From RUG12461 sp045661345 (lineage in GTDB: Bacteria > Bacillota > Clostridia > Lachnospirales > Lachnospiraceae), in the NCBI GenBank assembly GCA_045661345.1, contig JAZRFM010000005.1, positions 1-64,000 on the forward strand: a DNA stretch of 64,000 bases, written 5' to 3'. The notes beneath the pieces are model-generated. The model did not search any database and was not told the origin of the DNA. It saw only the letters and a program-made list of their open reading frames with translations. This document shows, in pieces, positions 1 through 7,036 of this stretch; the first letter of the stretch is position 1; every line of letters begins with the position of its first letter. The position numbers and the translations under genes are program-made.

Positions 1-161
1 CGGAAACGGATGCCCTGTCACGTCTTACAGCCGGATTTCCTTACTCCCTCTCGGAGTTAATGGCGGATGCTCAAACCCGCCTTGTTTCCTGACCCCAAAA
101 TCATTATTCAGTTTTTTCTATTTGGCTGTGAATAGTAACCATCTCGCAGAATGCAGCTCCT

Positions 162-1220
162 TTACTCGATAAATCCTCCTCCTGCCACATACTCCCCTTC
201 ATAAAACACAAACGACTGCCCCGGAGTCGGGGCGCGCTGCGGTTCCTCAAACACGACCGATAGCCTGTTCTCTCCAGTGCGTGTCACACGGCAGGGCGCG
301 GCCTTTTTCGCATAGCGAATCTTTCCCTGAAAATCCCCCTCGGAAAAGCTCTCGGGAACCCCCATCCACACAGCTTCACGCACGGTAAACTCTGTTTTCA
401 TCAGGTCCTCTGACTTCCCGAGGACTACCTCATTGGTCTCCGGTCTGAGCGCCGTCACAAACATCGGCTCCCCGAAGGCGATCCCGAGGCCTTTGCGCTG
501 TCCGATGGTATAATGAATCAATCCTTTATGACGCCCCAGCACCGTGCCGTCCGTCGATACAAAGCTGCCGGGCAGAAAAGCGCTGCCGTTCGCGTTTCTC
601 TCCAGAAATCCCGCATAATCCGTTCCGATAAAAAAGCAGATCTCCTGGCTGTCCGGCGTTTCTGCGCAGGGCAGTCCCGCTCTTTTTGCAATGGAGCGAA
701 CCTCATCCTTTTCATAATCCCCCACCGGAAAGGTGGTTTTGGAAAGCATCTCCTGCGTCAGACGATACAGCACATAGGTCTGGTCTTTTTTTGCGGAAGC
801 GGAATTTCTGACGGCATAGCGCCCGTTCGGCAGGAGATCCGCCTTGGCATAATGCCCTGTCGCCACCACGTCCGCGCCGATCTCCTCGGCCACCATCAGC
901 ATCCCTCTCCATTTCACCGCGGGATTGCAGCGGATGCAGGGGTTCGGTGTATGCCCGGACAGATATTCCCGGATGAAATCATCCACCACAGCCTGTTTGA
1001 ACGCCTCCCTGAGATCAACGGTTCTGTGCACAATCCCCAGGCAGGACGCAATCCTTCGCGCTTTGTAAATATCCGATTTTTCGCTGTCATCGGAGGGTTC
1101 CTCTTCTTCCCAGGTTCGTACGGTCACCCCGGTCACCTCGTACCCCTGCTCCTTCAACAGAAAGGCCGCCACCGAGGAGTCCACGCCGCCCGACATCCCC
1201 ACAACTGCTTTTTTTGCCAT
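162..1220 (-). CDS. mnmA: tRNA-specific 2-thiouridylase MnmA
   Basis: This cytoplasmic enzyme thiolates U34 of tRNA-Lys, -Glu and -Gln, activating the base with ATP and taking sulfur from a persulfide carrier. The 352-residue product has the usual family length. It opens with the PP-loop GMSGGVDSS at residues 8-16. Cys98 lies in NPCIRCN and a second conserved Cys in DSQEICFF near residue 195; these fit the catalytic Cys pair of the family. GHYAK is also present. The ATG follows AGGAGCGGAC, a good ribosome binding site. It lies downstream of efp on the same strand, but a hairpin terminator separates them, so it probably has its own weak promoter. The identification is secure from the motifs. 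Confidence 0.96.
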   Translation of the reverse strand: MAKKAVVGMSGGVDSSVAAFLLKEQGYEVTGVTVRTWEEEEPSDDSEKSDIYKARRIASCLGIVHRTVDLREAFKQAVVDDFIREYLSGHTPNPCIRCNPAVKWRGMLMVAEEIGADVVATGHYAKADLLPNGRYAVRNSASAKKDQTYVLYRLTQEMLSKTTFPVGDYEKDEVRSIAKRAGLPCAETPDSQEICFFIGTDYAGFLERNANGSAFLPGSFVSTDGTVLGRHKGLIHYTIGQRKGLGIAFGEPMFVTALRPETNEVVLGKSEDLMKTEFTVREAVWMGVPESFSEGDFQGKIRYAKKAAPCRVTRTGENRLSVVFEEPQRAPTPGQSFVFYEGEYVAGGGFIE

Positions 1221-1244
1221 GTCCGCTCCTGTATGCCGATGATG

Positions 1245-1279
1245 AAAAAAAAGGCATCACGGAAACACTCCGCAATGCC
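1245..1279 (-). terminator. Rho-independent terminator after efp
   Basis: Read on the minus strand, GGCATTGCGGA and TTCCGTGATGCC pair around a GTGT loop and are followed by eight T residues. It lies just beyond the efp stop codon and upstream of mnmA. Confidence 0.8.
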
Positions 1280-1295
1280 CGCTTTCGCTGTCACT

Positions 1296-1853
1296 TTATA
1301 CTCTGGACAGATACTCTCCCGTCCGGGTGTCGATCTTGATCACGTCCTCCTGATCCACAAACAGCGGTACGTTCACAACCGCTCCGGTCTCCACCGTCGC
1401 CGGCTTCGTCGCGCCGGTCGCCGTATCTCCCTTAAATCCGGGCTCCGTCTCCGTGATCTTAAGCTCCACGAAAAGCGGCGGCTCTACTGCAAACACGTTG
1501 CCGTTATGGGAGCAGACCTTCACCATTTCGTTTTCCTTCACAAACTTCAGCGCATCCCCGATGGTGTCCTTGTTCAGCGCCACCTGATCATACGTCTCGA
1601 CATCCATGAAATAGAACAGATCGCCGTCTGCATACAGATATTGCATATCCTTGCGGTCGATCCTCGCCGTCGGACATTTCTCCGTCGGACGGAAGGTCTT
1701 CTCCACAACACCGCCGTTGATGATGTTTTTCAGCTTTGTGCGGACGAAAGCCGCGCCCTTGCCGGGCTTCACATGCTGAAACTCTATAATCTGATAAATA
1801 TTCCCTTCGTATTCGATGGTTACACCGTTTCTGAAATCACCTGCTGAAATCAT
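1296..1853 (-). CDS. efp: Elongation factor P
   Basis: EF-P binds ribosomes stalled at polyproline and promotes peptide bond formation. The 185-residue length and the start MISAGDFRNG are typical. The domain I loop reads KPGKGAA, placing Lys32 at the tip, the residue that is post-translationally modified in many bacteria (5-aminopentanolylation in Bacillus). The C-terminal OB domain ends in GEYLSRV. The ATG follows AGGAGGATTTACG. A sigma-A promoter lies just upstream and a strong terminator just downstream, so this is probably a single-gene transcript. Confidence 0.97.
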   Translation of the reverse strand: MISAGDFRNGVTIEYEGNIYQIIEFQHVKPGKGAAFVRTKLKNIINGGVVEKTFRPTEKCPTARIDRKDMQYLYADGDLFYFMDVETYDQVALNKDTIGDALKFVKENEMVKVCSHNGNVFAVEPPLFVELKITETEPGFKGDTATGATKPATVETGAVVNVPLFVDQEDVIKIDTRTGEYLSRV

Positions 1854-1888
1854 CGTAAATCCTCCTAATCAAAAAAACCACTCGATCT

Positions 1889-1917
1889 ATTGTAAATCAA
1901 CATGACGCGCTCGTCAA
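1889..1917 (-). promoter_or_regulatory. Sigma-A promoter of efp
   Basis: On the minus strand TTGACG (1912-1917) and TACAAT (1889-1894) are separated by 17 bp. They lie about 40 bp upstream of the efp ATG. Confidence 0.7.
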
Positions 1918-1935
1918 CTCTGTGCCCCGTCTTTC

Positions 1936-2379
1936 TCAGTTTTTGTCCTCAATCGCCATGATACATGCGACGCGGTCTGCATGCCTTCCGCCCTCAAATT
2001 CCGCCGTCAGATAGGCTTTTACGATCTCCTTTGCCATTTCGGATCCGACGATACGTGCGCCAAAAGCGATGATATTGGCGTTGTTATGTCGTTTTACCAG
2101 GGCCGCCGTGACCGGTTCCGAGCAGACCGCCGCCCGGATCCCGCGCACCTTATTGGCGGCAAGGGAAATCCCGACTCCCGTGCCGCAGATCAGAATACCG
2201 CAGTCATATTCCCCCGCTGCCACCGCTCTGCCGACCTTTTCTCCGTACTCCGCGTAGTTGCAGCTTGCGCTCTCATCCGTCCCGAAATTGTCCACCGTAT
2301 GTCCCAGGGACTCTGCATATTCCCTAATGGTGTTTTTCAGCTCCACCGCCGTGTGGTCGTTTGCGATTGCAATCTTCAT
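1936..2379 (-). CDS. rpiB: Ribose-5-phosphate isomerase B
   Basis: RpiB interconverts ribose 5-phosphate and ribulose 5-phosphate in the pentose phosphate pathway. The 147-residue product starts MKIAIANDHTAVELK, the family N-terminus with the substrate-binding Asp-His pair. It carries CGTGVGISLAANK, the loop with the catalytic Cys, then RHNNANI and the conserved GG.H..R tail. I chose the internal ATG at 2379 because AAGGAGGAAAC sits immediately before it; a longer reading frame to 2508 runs into yqeG and has no family similarity in its extra part. The gap to yqeG is only 19 bp, so the two are probably co-transcribed. LacA/B-type isomerases share this fold, but RpiB is the simpler reading. Confidence 0.93.
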   Translation of the reverse strand: MKIAIANDHTAVELKNTIREYAESLGHTVDNFGTDESASCNYAEYGEKVGRAVAAGEYDCGILICGTGVGISLAANKVRGIRAAVCSEPVTAALVKRHNNANIIAFGARIVGSEMAKEIVKAYLTAEFEGGRHADRVACIMAIEDKN

Positions 2380-2398
2380 CGTTTCCTCCTTCCATGCA

Positions 2399-2944
2399 CT
2401 ATGACAATGCCTGTTGCTTTGCGTGTTTCTTTGAATCCCGGTGCTTAATCCGGCAGTCCAGCCGGTAGCCCAGCAGGATAAAAAACTCCAGCATGCGTTT
2501 GAAAACAATCTGGATTTCTTCCTTCGGGTGGATCTTTTTCACCAGAATCGTATAGATCCCGGCACGATTCGCCCCCCAGATGTCCGTAAAAATCTGGTCT
2601 CCCACAAATAGAGTCGAGGTCTCATCCGTTCCCATCAGCTCCATCGCCCTGCGGTAGCCGCCCCGTTTGGGCTTCCCCGCCTTATGGATGTAGTGCACAT
2701 GAACGTCATCGTTGAACATTTTGACCCGGGGCTCCTTGTTGTTGGAAAGGAGCACCGCGTCAAAGCCGATCCGTTTCAGGTCTTCAAAAAAAGCGATTGC
2801 TCTCGCATCTGCCGGCGCCCCGTGCGGAACCAGTGTATTGTCGATATCAAAGATCACCCCCCGGAAGCCTTCCGCAAAAAGCCTCTCAAAGTCGATCTCA
2901 TAGGTGGAATCCAGATATTCCGCCGGATAAAGGTTCTGTTTCAT
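2399..2944 (-). CDS. yqeG: YqeG-family HAD-superfamily phosphatase (class IIIA)
   Basis: This is a small HAD phosphatase of the YqeG type, common in Firmicutes; its physiological substrate is not well established. The catalytic DIDNTLVPH motif supplies the nucleophile and acid/base Asp residues. SNN (motif II), a Lys in KAGKPKRGG (motif III) and GDQIFTDIWGAN (motif IV) follow in order. A GTG codon precedes the ATG, but the ribosome binding site AGAAGGG is correctly spaced only for the ATG at 2944, giving 181 residues. It heads a probable yqeG-rpiB operon. Confidence 0.88.
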   Translation of the reverse strand: MKQNLYPAEYLDSTYEIDFERLFAEGFRGVIFDIDNTLVPHGAPADARAIAFFEDLKRIGFDAVLLSNNKEPRVKMFNDDVHVHYIHKAGKPKRGGYRRAMELMGTDETSTLFVGDQIFTDIWGANRAGIYTILVKKIHPKEEIQIVFKRMLEFFILLGYRLDCRIKHRDSKKHAKQQALS

Positions 2945-3061
2945 CACTATCCCTTCTCATTGTGCAGACCCGGGCGCGGACGGAGAAGGTGACATCTACC
3001 CCGCTCAGCGCGGTCCGTGCCCGGCATTCACCGGTAATCTCCCCGGCAAGGGCCTGTGCAC

Positions 3062-3095
3062 AAAAAAAGTGCTATCATTTTTTCAATGATAGCAC
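3062..3095 (-). terminator. Rho-independent terminator
   Basis: A perfect 11-bp stem, GTGCTATCATT with AATGATAGCAC, closes a 5-nt loop and is followed on the minus strand by seven T residues. It ends the transcript of the small gene at 3127-3501. Confidence 0.9.
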
Positions 3096-3126
3096 AGCCA
3101 TATCTTCAAAACAACTTTGATTCTGT

Positions 3127-3501
3127 TTACAGGTCGAAGTTCTCGGCTGCCGCTGCAACCGTCTCTCTGGTGCCGACAAAGAACTGATACTGCTGAATCA
3201 CCTGATCTTTTCTCATATCGGAGATCGCTTTCTCCATATCGAGAGACTTGATGTCGCTTTCCGCGCCCTTCATCTCCGGCTTTTCATCCGGGCGATAGAA
3301 CTTCGCATAATCATAAGCGCCAAATGTCTGGTTCGGCTTCTTCGACGCACGTTCTTCCGGTCTCTCAACCGTCTCTTGGGGCTGCTCCGGCGCATTGTCC
3401 GCCTTGGCTGCCTGCTGTACGCTGGTCCCGGTCTCTGCCGCTGCCTTTATGGTGTTGTAATCATAAAACCCTGTAAAAGGGCGAATTCCTGAAATGTTCA
3501 T
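3127..3501 (-). CDS. Small hypothetical protein, probable sigma-28 regulon member
   Basis: The 124-residue protein has no signal peptide or membrane segment. I do not recognise a named family, although small proteins of this style (an N-terminal ISGIRPF.GFYDYNTI and a central FGAYDYAKFY) are familiar from Lachnospiraceae. The middle is a Pro/Glu/Lys-rich linker and the C-terminus (MEKAISDMRKDQVIQQYQFF) looks helical. The ATG has a purine-rich GGAGAGAAGAGAG leader. Its promoter resembles the flagellar sigma factor consensus and a perfect terminator follows, so it is a real monocistronic gene. A motility-linked role is inferred from the promoter alone. Confidence 0.75.
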   Translation of the reverse strand: MNISGIRPFTGFYDYNTIKAAAETGTSVQQAAKADNAPEQPQETVERPEERASKKPNQTFGAYDYAKFYRPDEKPEMKGAESDIKSLDMEKAISDMRKDQVIQQYQFFVGTRETVAAAAENFDL

Positions 3502-3526
3502 CTCTCTTCTCTCCGTTCCACCCTAT

Positions 3527-3553
3527 ATATCGGCAGCATCCTTCGAGAATTAA
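3527..3553 (-). promoter_or_regulatory. Putative sigma-28 (SigD/FliA) promoter
   Basis: On the minus strand TTAA (3550-3553), a 15-bp spacer and GCCGATAT (3527-3534) match the flagellar sigma consensus TAAA-N15-GCCGATAT with one mismatch. The -10 box ends 25 bp upstream of the ATG of the 124-residue gene. Confidence 0.6.
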
Positions 3554-3567
3554 CCCCAAAACCAAAT

Positions 3568-4020
3568 TTATTTGTCGAGGATTTTTTTCAGCTCATTCAT
3601 GAACGTATTCACATCCTTGAATTCGCGATAGACCGACGCGAAACGGACATATGCCACTTCATCCAGATCCTGAAGCTTGTTCATAACAATCTCCCCGATC
3701 TCGGAGCTTGGGATCTCCTTTTCTTCCTTCCCGAAAATCTCCGTCTCCACATCATCGATCAGTTCGTTCACCTGGTTAATGGAGACCGGCCGTTTATGAC
3801 ACGCGCCCAGCACGCCCGATTCGATCTTGCTGCGGTCGTACTGTTCGCGGCTGTTGTCCTTCTTGATCACGATCAGCGGGATCGATTCCACTTTTTCATA
3901 GGTGGTAAAACGCTTGCCGCATTCGTCGCAAAGGCGGCGCCGCCGGATAGAGGAATTGTCATCCGCCGGTCTGGAGTCGATCACGCGTGTATCTTCACTG
4001 TTGCAAAAAGGACATTTCAT
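3568..4020 (-). CDS. nrdR: Transcriptional repressor NrdR
   Basis: NrdR represses ribonucleotide reductase genes when its ATP-cone domain binds ATP/dATP. The 150-residue product begins with a zinc ribbon (CPFC at residues 3-6 and CDECGKRFTTYE near 31-42). The ATP cone runs from about residue 46 to 140 (VIKKDNSREQYDRSKI through YVRFASVYREFKD). Both domains are complete and the length is standard. The ATG follows GGGAGGAGAAAAAGT. It has a consensus sigma-A promoter and a palindrome in its leader. Confidence 0.96.
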   Translation of the reverse strand: MKCPFCNSEDTRVIDSRPADDNSSIRRRRLCDECGKRFTTYEKVESIPLIVIKKDNSREQYDRSKIESGVLGACHKRPVSINQVNELIDDVETEIFGKEEKEIPSSEIGEIVMNKLQDLDEVAYVRFASVYREFKDVNTFMNELKKILDK

Positions 4021-4035
4021 ACTTTTTCTCCTCCC

Positions 4036-4055
4036 GTGAATGCCCGGGCACTCAC
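4036..4055. promoter_or_regulatory. Palindrome in the nrdR leader
   Basis: GTGAATGCCC and GGGCACTCAC form an inverted repeat with one mismatch and no spacer, between the nrdR -10 box and the ribosome binding site. It could be an operator or a short leader hairpin. It does not look like the AT-rich NrdR box known from other bacteria, so autoregulation is not supported. Confidence 0.4.
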
Positions 4056-4063
4056 ATGGGAAT

Positions 4064-4092
4064 ATTATATTTAATTTTAAGTTTTATGTCAA
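4064..4092 (-). promoter_or_regulatory. Consensus sigma-A promoter of nrdR
   Basis: TTGACA (4087-4092), a 17-bp AT-rich spacer and TATAAT (4064-4069) on the minus strand are a perfect consensus promoter, about 45 bp upstream of the nrdR start. Confidence 0.9.
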
Positions 4093-4161
4093 CTTTTTGC
4101 CCAGATGTTGTGTCTGAAAACGGGTTTCCCACAGTATTCGCTTACTCCGGGTGCGGGCTGT

Positions 4162-5262
4162 CTACACGTTAAACCGGAACAGGATGATATCTCCGTCCTG
4201 CACCACATAGTCCTTGCCCTCCAGCCGCACCTGCCCGGCTTCCTTAGTGGCTGCCATGGTGCCATGCGCCATCAAATCCTCGTAGGACACCACTTCCGCC
4301 CGGATAAAGCCCCGTTCAAAGTCCGTATGGATCTTTCCTGCCGCCTGGGGCGCCCTGGTGCCCTTTTTGATAGTCCAGGCCCTCGTCTCATCCTCCCCGC
4401 TGGTCAGGAAGCTGATGAGTCCCAGCAGGGAATAGCTGGCCTTGATGAGCTTATCCAGCCCCGATTCCTTCAAACCGAGATCCTCCAAAAATATGGCCTT
4501 CTCTTCGTCATCCAGCTCCGAAATCTCTTCCTCGATCTTTGCACAGATGGTGAATACCTCGCTGTTCTCGGTTTTGGCGTATTCCCGTACCTTCCCCACA
4601 AACGGGTTGGAGGCACCGTCATCCGCCAGATCCTCCTCCGCCACATTTGCCGCATAGATGGTGGGCTTTGCCGTCAGGAGATTGTAGCCGGCAAGCCATC
4701 CTGCTAGCTCCTCATCCTCCGGCACGGGAAAAGTCTTTGCCAGCTTCCCTGCCTCCAGATGCGCTTTGATTGCCTCCAACTGCGCCGCTTCTTTCCCGGC
4801 GGTCTTGTCCATCTTGGCCGTCCTCCCCACCTTTGCGATGCGGCGTTCCAGAATCTCCAGATCGGAAAAAATCAGCTCCAAATTGATGGTCTCGATGTCC
4901 CGCACCGGATCAATGGATCCGTCCACATGGACAACGTTGGTGTCTTCAAAGCAGCGTACCACATGGACAATGGCGTCCACCTCCCGGATATTGGCAAGAA
5001 ATTGATTGCCCAGTCCCTCGCCCTTGCTGGCGCCCTTCACAAGCCCCGCAATATCCACAAATTCGATAGTGGCAGGGGTTTTCTTTTTGGAATGGTACAT
5101 GTCCGTCAGGACATCCAGTCTCTGATCCGGCACCGTCACCACGCCCACATTCGGGTCAATGGTGGCAAAGGGGTAATTTGCCGCCAGGGCCCCTGCCTTT
5201 GTCAGTGAATTAAACAGTGTACTCTTGCCTACGTTCGGCAAACCAACGATTCCAAGTTTCAT
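4162..5262 (-). CDS. ychF: Redox-regulated ATPase YchF (OLA1 type)
   Basis: YchF is an Obg-superfamily P-loop NTPase that prefers ATP and binds ribosomes. The 366-residue protein has G1 GLPNVGKSTLFN at the N-terminus, G3 DIAGLVKGASKGEGLGNQFL, and the YchF-type NxxE in place of the GTP-specific NKxD (here YAANVAEED). The C-terminal TGS domain contains RAWTIKKGTRAPQAAGKIH and ends GDIILFRFNV. I start at the ATG at 5262, after GGAGGAAATAAA. An upstream in-frame extension to 5325 crosses a hairpin and the element repeats and is not part of the family. It is the last core gene before the decayed mobile element. Confidence 0.95.
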   Translation of the reverse strand: MKLGIVGLPNVGKSTLFNSLTKAGALAANYPFATIDPNVGVVTVPDQRLDVLTDMYHSKKKTPATIEFVDIAGLVKGASKGEGLGNQFLANIREVDAIVHVVRCFEDTNVVHVDGSIDPVRDIETINLELIFSDLEILERRIAKVGRTAKMDKTAGKEAAQLEAIKAHLEAGKLAKTFPVPEDEELAGWLAGYNLLTAKPTIYAANVAEEDLADDGASNPFVGKVREYAKTENSEVFTICAKIEEEISELDDEEKAIFLEDLGLKESGLDKLIKASYSLLGLISFLTSGEDETRAWTIKKGTRAPQAAGKIHTDFERGFIRAEVVSYEDLMAHGTMAATKEAGQVRLEGKDYVVQDGDIILFRFNV

Positions 5263-5276
5263 TTTATTTCCTCCAT

Positions 5277-5291
5277 CCCGCATAATGCGGG
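5277..5291. other. Perfect short hairpin upstream of ychF
   Basis: CCCGCAT and ATGCGGG form a perfect inverted repeat around a single A, followed on the plus strand by a T-rich stretch. It may be a relic terminator, or a piece of the chromosomal junction left by the neighbouring integrative element. Confidence 0.4.
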
Positions 5292-5313
5292 TTTTCTTTA
5301 TTTTATTTTTGGG

Positions 5314-5377
5314 TTTTACGCCCATTTTACGCCCACTATCATGATTTTCTTACGCCCACATAATTTAATGGGCGTAA
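5314..5377. repeat. TTTTACGCCCA repeats, candidate integrase arm sites or att region
   Basis: Two exact tandem 11-bp copies of TTTTACGCCCA lie at 5314-5324 and 5325-5335. A third core, TTACGCCCA, is at 5350-5358, and an inverted copy, TGGGCGTAA, is at 5369-5377. Part of the motif (TTACGCCC) recurs at 5982-5989, beyond the N-terminal end of the integrase remnant. Tyrosine integrases of the Tn916 class bind such direct repeats with their N-terminal arm domain, so this is probably the attachment end of the element. The exact core site cannot be fixed without an empty-site relative. Confidence 0.55.
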
Positions 5378-5390
5378 GCTTCATGTATTA

Positions 5391-5925
5391 TTAGGCATCA
5401 ATTCTTTTTAAATACTCTTCGAACTGTCTTACCGCATCGCGCTTGGAGTCATCCGACAAACCGACGTAGGTATCGCAGGTAGTTACGTATGATTCATGCC
5501 CGAGTAGCTTCTGTAAGGCTTTCGGAGACATGCCTGCCTCTATGCAGCGTGTCGCATACGTGTGACGAAGGGTGTGCATGCTGAAGGGCTCAATGCCCGC
5601 TTCTTCTCTTTGTATTGTAAGCTCGATCAGCTACAATATTATGGAGCCAAAAATCGAACCACTGGTCCACTGTCATGTCGCTAAGTTGTACAAGTGGCGC
5701 ATCGTTATCCAAAATATTCTTAGCCACCGTATCAAACGGAGCCAACATCTTAAGATTGCGATCCTCGTACTTTGCCTTTTCAAGCCACCTTTTAGCGTCA
5801 GTAACTGAATCAAAATACTTTTCGATTCTTTTCCCAGCTTTACTTCTATACCTTGCAGAAAACCTTCCGTCTTTTCTCTGCGATAATCCCTCCCCTAATT
5901 CTTTTCCGTTAAGTGATTTTCCCAT
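5391..5925 (-). pseudogene. Tn916-type tyrosine integrase with large internal deletion
   Basis: Two pieces of one integrase gene are joined out of frame. The N-terminal piece (from 5925) has the arm-binding domain (SQRKDGRFSARYRSKAGKR) and the start of the core-binding domain (TVDQWFDFWLHNIV). It runs directly into REEAGIEPFSMHTLRHTYAT, in another frame, and then LGHESYVTTCDTYVGLSDD, which supplies the catalytic Arg, His and Tyr of the C-terminus. A full integrase is about 380-400 residues; here only about 175 are encoded, so roughly 200 are missing, including the first catalytic Arg region. It cannot be active. The excisionase gene upstream is still present. Confidence 0.85.
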
Positions 5926-6035
5926 ATTTCTGCGCTCCTTTCCGAGAAAAAGAGCTCAGTATAACTCAAGAATTATACCATTTACGCCCTATTTTCTCAA
6001 TAGAAGTTTCACTTTTAATAAACAACAATTTAAAA

Positions 6036-6254
6036 CTATTTCAGTTGGAGCGTATCACTCAAAAACTGCTCGAACTCTTTTCGCTTTACCAACTTTTTTG
6101 TCCCAACATAAAGCACAAACGGGCAATTCGGTGACCTCAAAAGCTTATCCAGACGATTCTGTCCTATATTACTAATCGCTGCCGCTTCAGGTATTGTAAG
6201 TAATATCTTCTCAGACACTTTAACCAGGGGCATTTTCTCATTATTTTCATTCAT
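6036..6254 (-). CDS. Excisionase-like protein (Tn916 Xis type)
   Basis: This small winged-helix DNA-binding protein normally directs an integrase towards excision. The 72-residue product starting MNENNEKMPLVKVSEK has LTIPEAAAISNIGQNRLDKL, a MerR-like helix-turn-helix typical of these excisionases, and ends GTKKLVKRKEFEQFL. I chose the ATG at 6254, preceded by GGAAGGCAGATAAGT, over an in-frame start 20 codons upstream. It lies just upstream of the broken integrase, the usual xis-int order. It appears intact but has no functional partner here. Confidence 0.8.
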   Translation of the reverse strand: MNENNEKMPLVKVSEKILLTIPEAAAISNIGQNRLDKLLRSPNCPFVLYVGTKKLVKRKEFEQFLSDTLQLK

Positions 6255-6413
6255 ACTTATCTGCCTTCCAATAATCGGGCAAATAAAAAAGACCACCCGA
6301 TTTCCCGATAACACAGCGACTTGATTGGTCTCAAATTCCCTTGATCAGTTTTATTACTGTCATAAGGATTCATTTAATCAAGTTGCTACCGGTTTGGATG
6401 GTTAGGCCAGATA

Positions 6414-6826
6414 TTAAAAATCCGACAAACTTCTTATATATGCAACAAGCTTCTTATTCTCAAGAATCTTGCGACATTCATACATTGCGGTCTCAACATC
6501 TCGCTGCAACTTTTCGTTCATAATGTTCTGATATTCATCAAAAACATCCCAAATCTGCATACGGACTTTTCGATCAAGACGCACGCCTCGACCAATTCTA
6601 GGTGCCTTGCAATAAGCTACCTTGTCATATACTTCCTGAGCCTGAACAACTTTAACCCACTCATCCTTATAGAAATTTTCTACAAAGCTTAATTCTCCGG
6701 CTGCTATTGCAATAGCGTCTCTCCATGCCTTATCTACTTCTTCGTCGTAAACAATCTGGTACTCATATCCCTGTCTACGTAAGAAATTGGAAACCCAAGC
6801 ATCAAGATTAATGATGTCAATTTCTC
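6414..6826 (-). pseudogene. Fragment of a UvrD/Rep-like superfamily I helicase
   Basis: The minus strand has an open frame without a start, ending at TAA (6414-6416). It encodes LDAWVSNFLRRQGYEYQ, then FYKDEWVKVVQAQEVYDK, CKAPRIGRGVRLDRKVRM and ETAMYECRKILENKK. The order and wording resemble the accessory region of UvrD-type helicases carried on integrative elements. There is no Walker A or later helicase motif, and a stop codon lies just upstream of the fragment, so both ends of the gene are gone. The assignment rests on remembered similarity and should be tested by search. Confidence 0.5.
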
Positions 6827-6841
6827 ACACGTCCAGTAAAA

Positions 6842-7024
6842 CGTAATGGCGGTGTGCGCTGCTATGATCACCGTGGGAGAAGCTATAAAAGCCGTACCCA
6901 GATGTGCGAACACTACGGAATAGATCGAAAACTATTCGAATATCGTATCAATCATAACTGGAGCCTTGAAGACGCTCTGACCATTCCACCAAGAACTGAT
7001 AAGCCTGCCGGGGATCTTCCCTGA
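6842..7024 (+). pseudogene. C-terminal fragment of a mobile-element protein
   Basis: On the plus strand an open frame ending at TGA (7022-7024) encodes RNGGVRCYDHRGRSYKSRTQ, MCEHYGIDRKLFEYRI and NHNWSLEDALTIPP. The pattern (a GxxYxSxxxMCxxYGI unit followed by a Y.RI..GWSLE.ALT unit) is a repeat I associate with proteins of clostridial conjugative elements and phages. No start codon or upstream domain is present. The hairpin terminator over its stop codon supports this as the true 3' end of a lost gene. Confidence 0.5.
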
Positions 7025-7036
7025 CAGGCTTTTTTT
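7002..7036 (+). terminator. Rho-independent terminator on the plus strand
   Basis: AGCCTGCCGGGGA pairs imperfectly with TCCCTGACAGGCT around a short loop and is followed by a run of seven T residues. It belongs to the plus-strand gene remnant ending at 7024 and may also stop converging transcription. Confidence 0.8.

Noticed and set aside
1..161. Possible leader RNA or riboswitch at the left edge
   Set aside because: I see no conserved core or convincing hairpin with a T-run, and the piece is cut by the window edge.
513..1847. A 444-codon plus-strand frame across mnmA and efp
   Set aside because: Both underlying minus-strand genes are unmistakable, and the plus-strand product has no recognisable domain.
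2380..2508. N-terminal extension of RpiB
   Set aside because: The added 43 residues overlap the yqeG coding region and have no family similarity; an excellent ribosome binding site precedes the internal ATG.
5314..5377. Repeated TTACGCCCA units as a CRISPR-like array
   Set aside because: The units are 9-11 bp, tandem or irregularly spaced and partly inverted, without unique spacers. Integrase arm sites explain them better.
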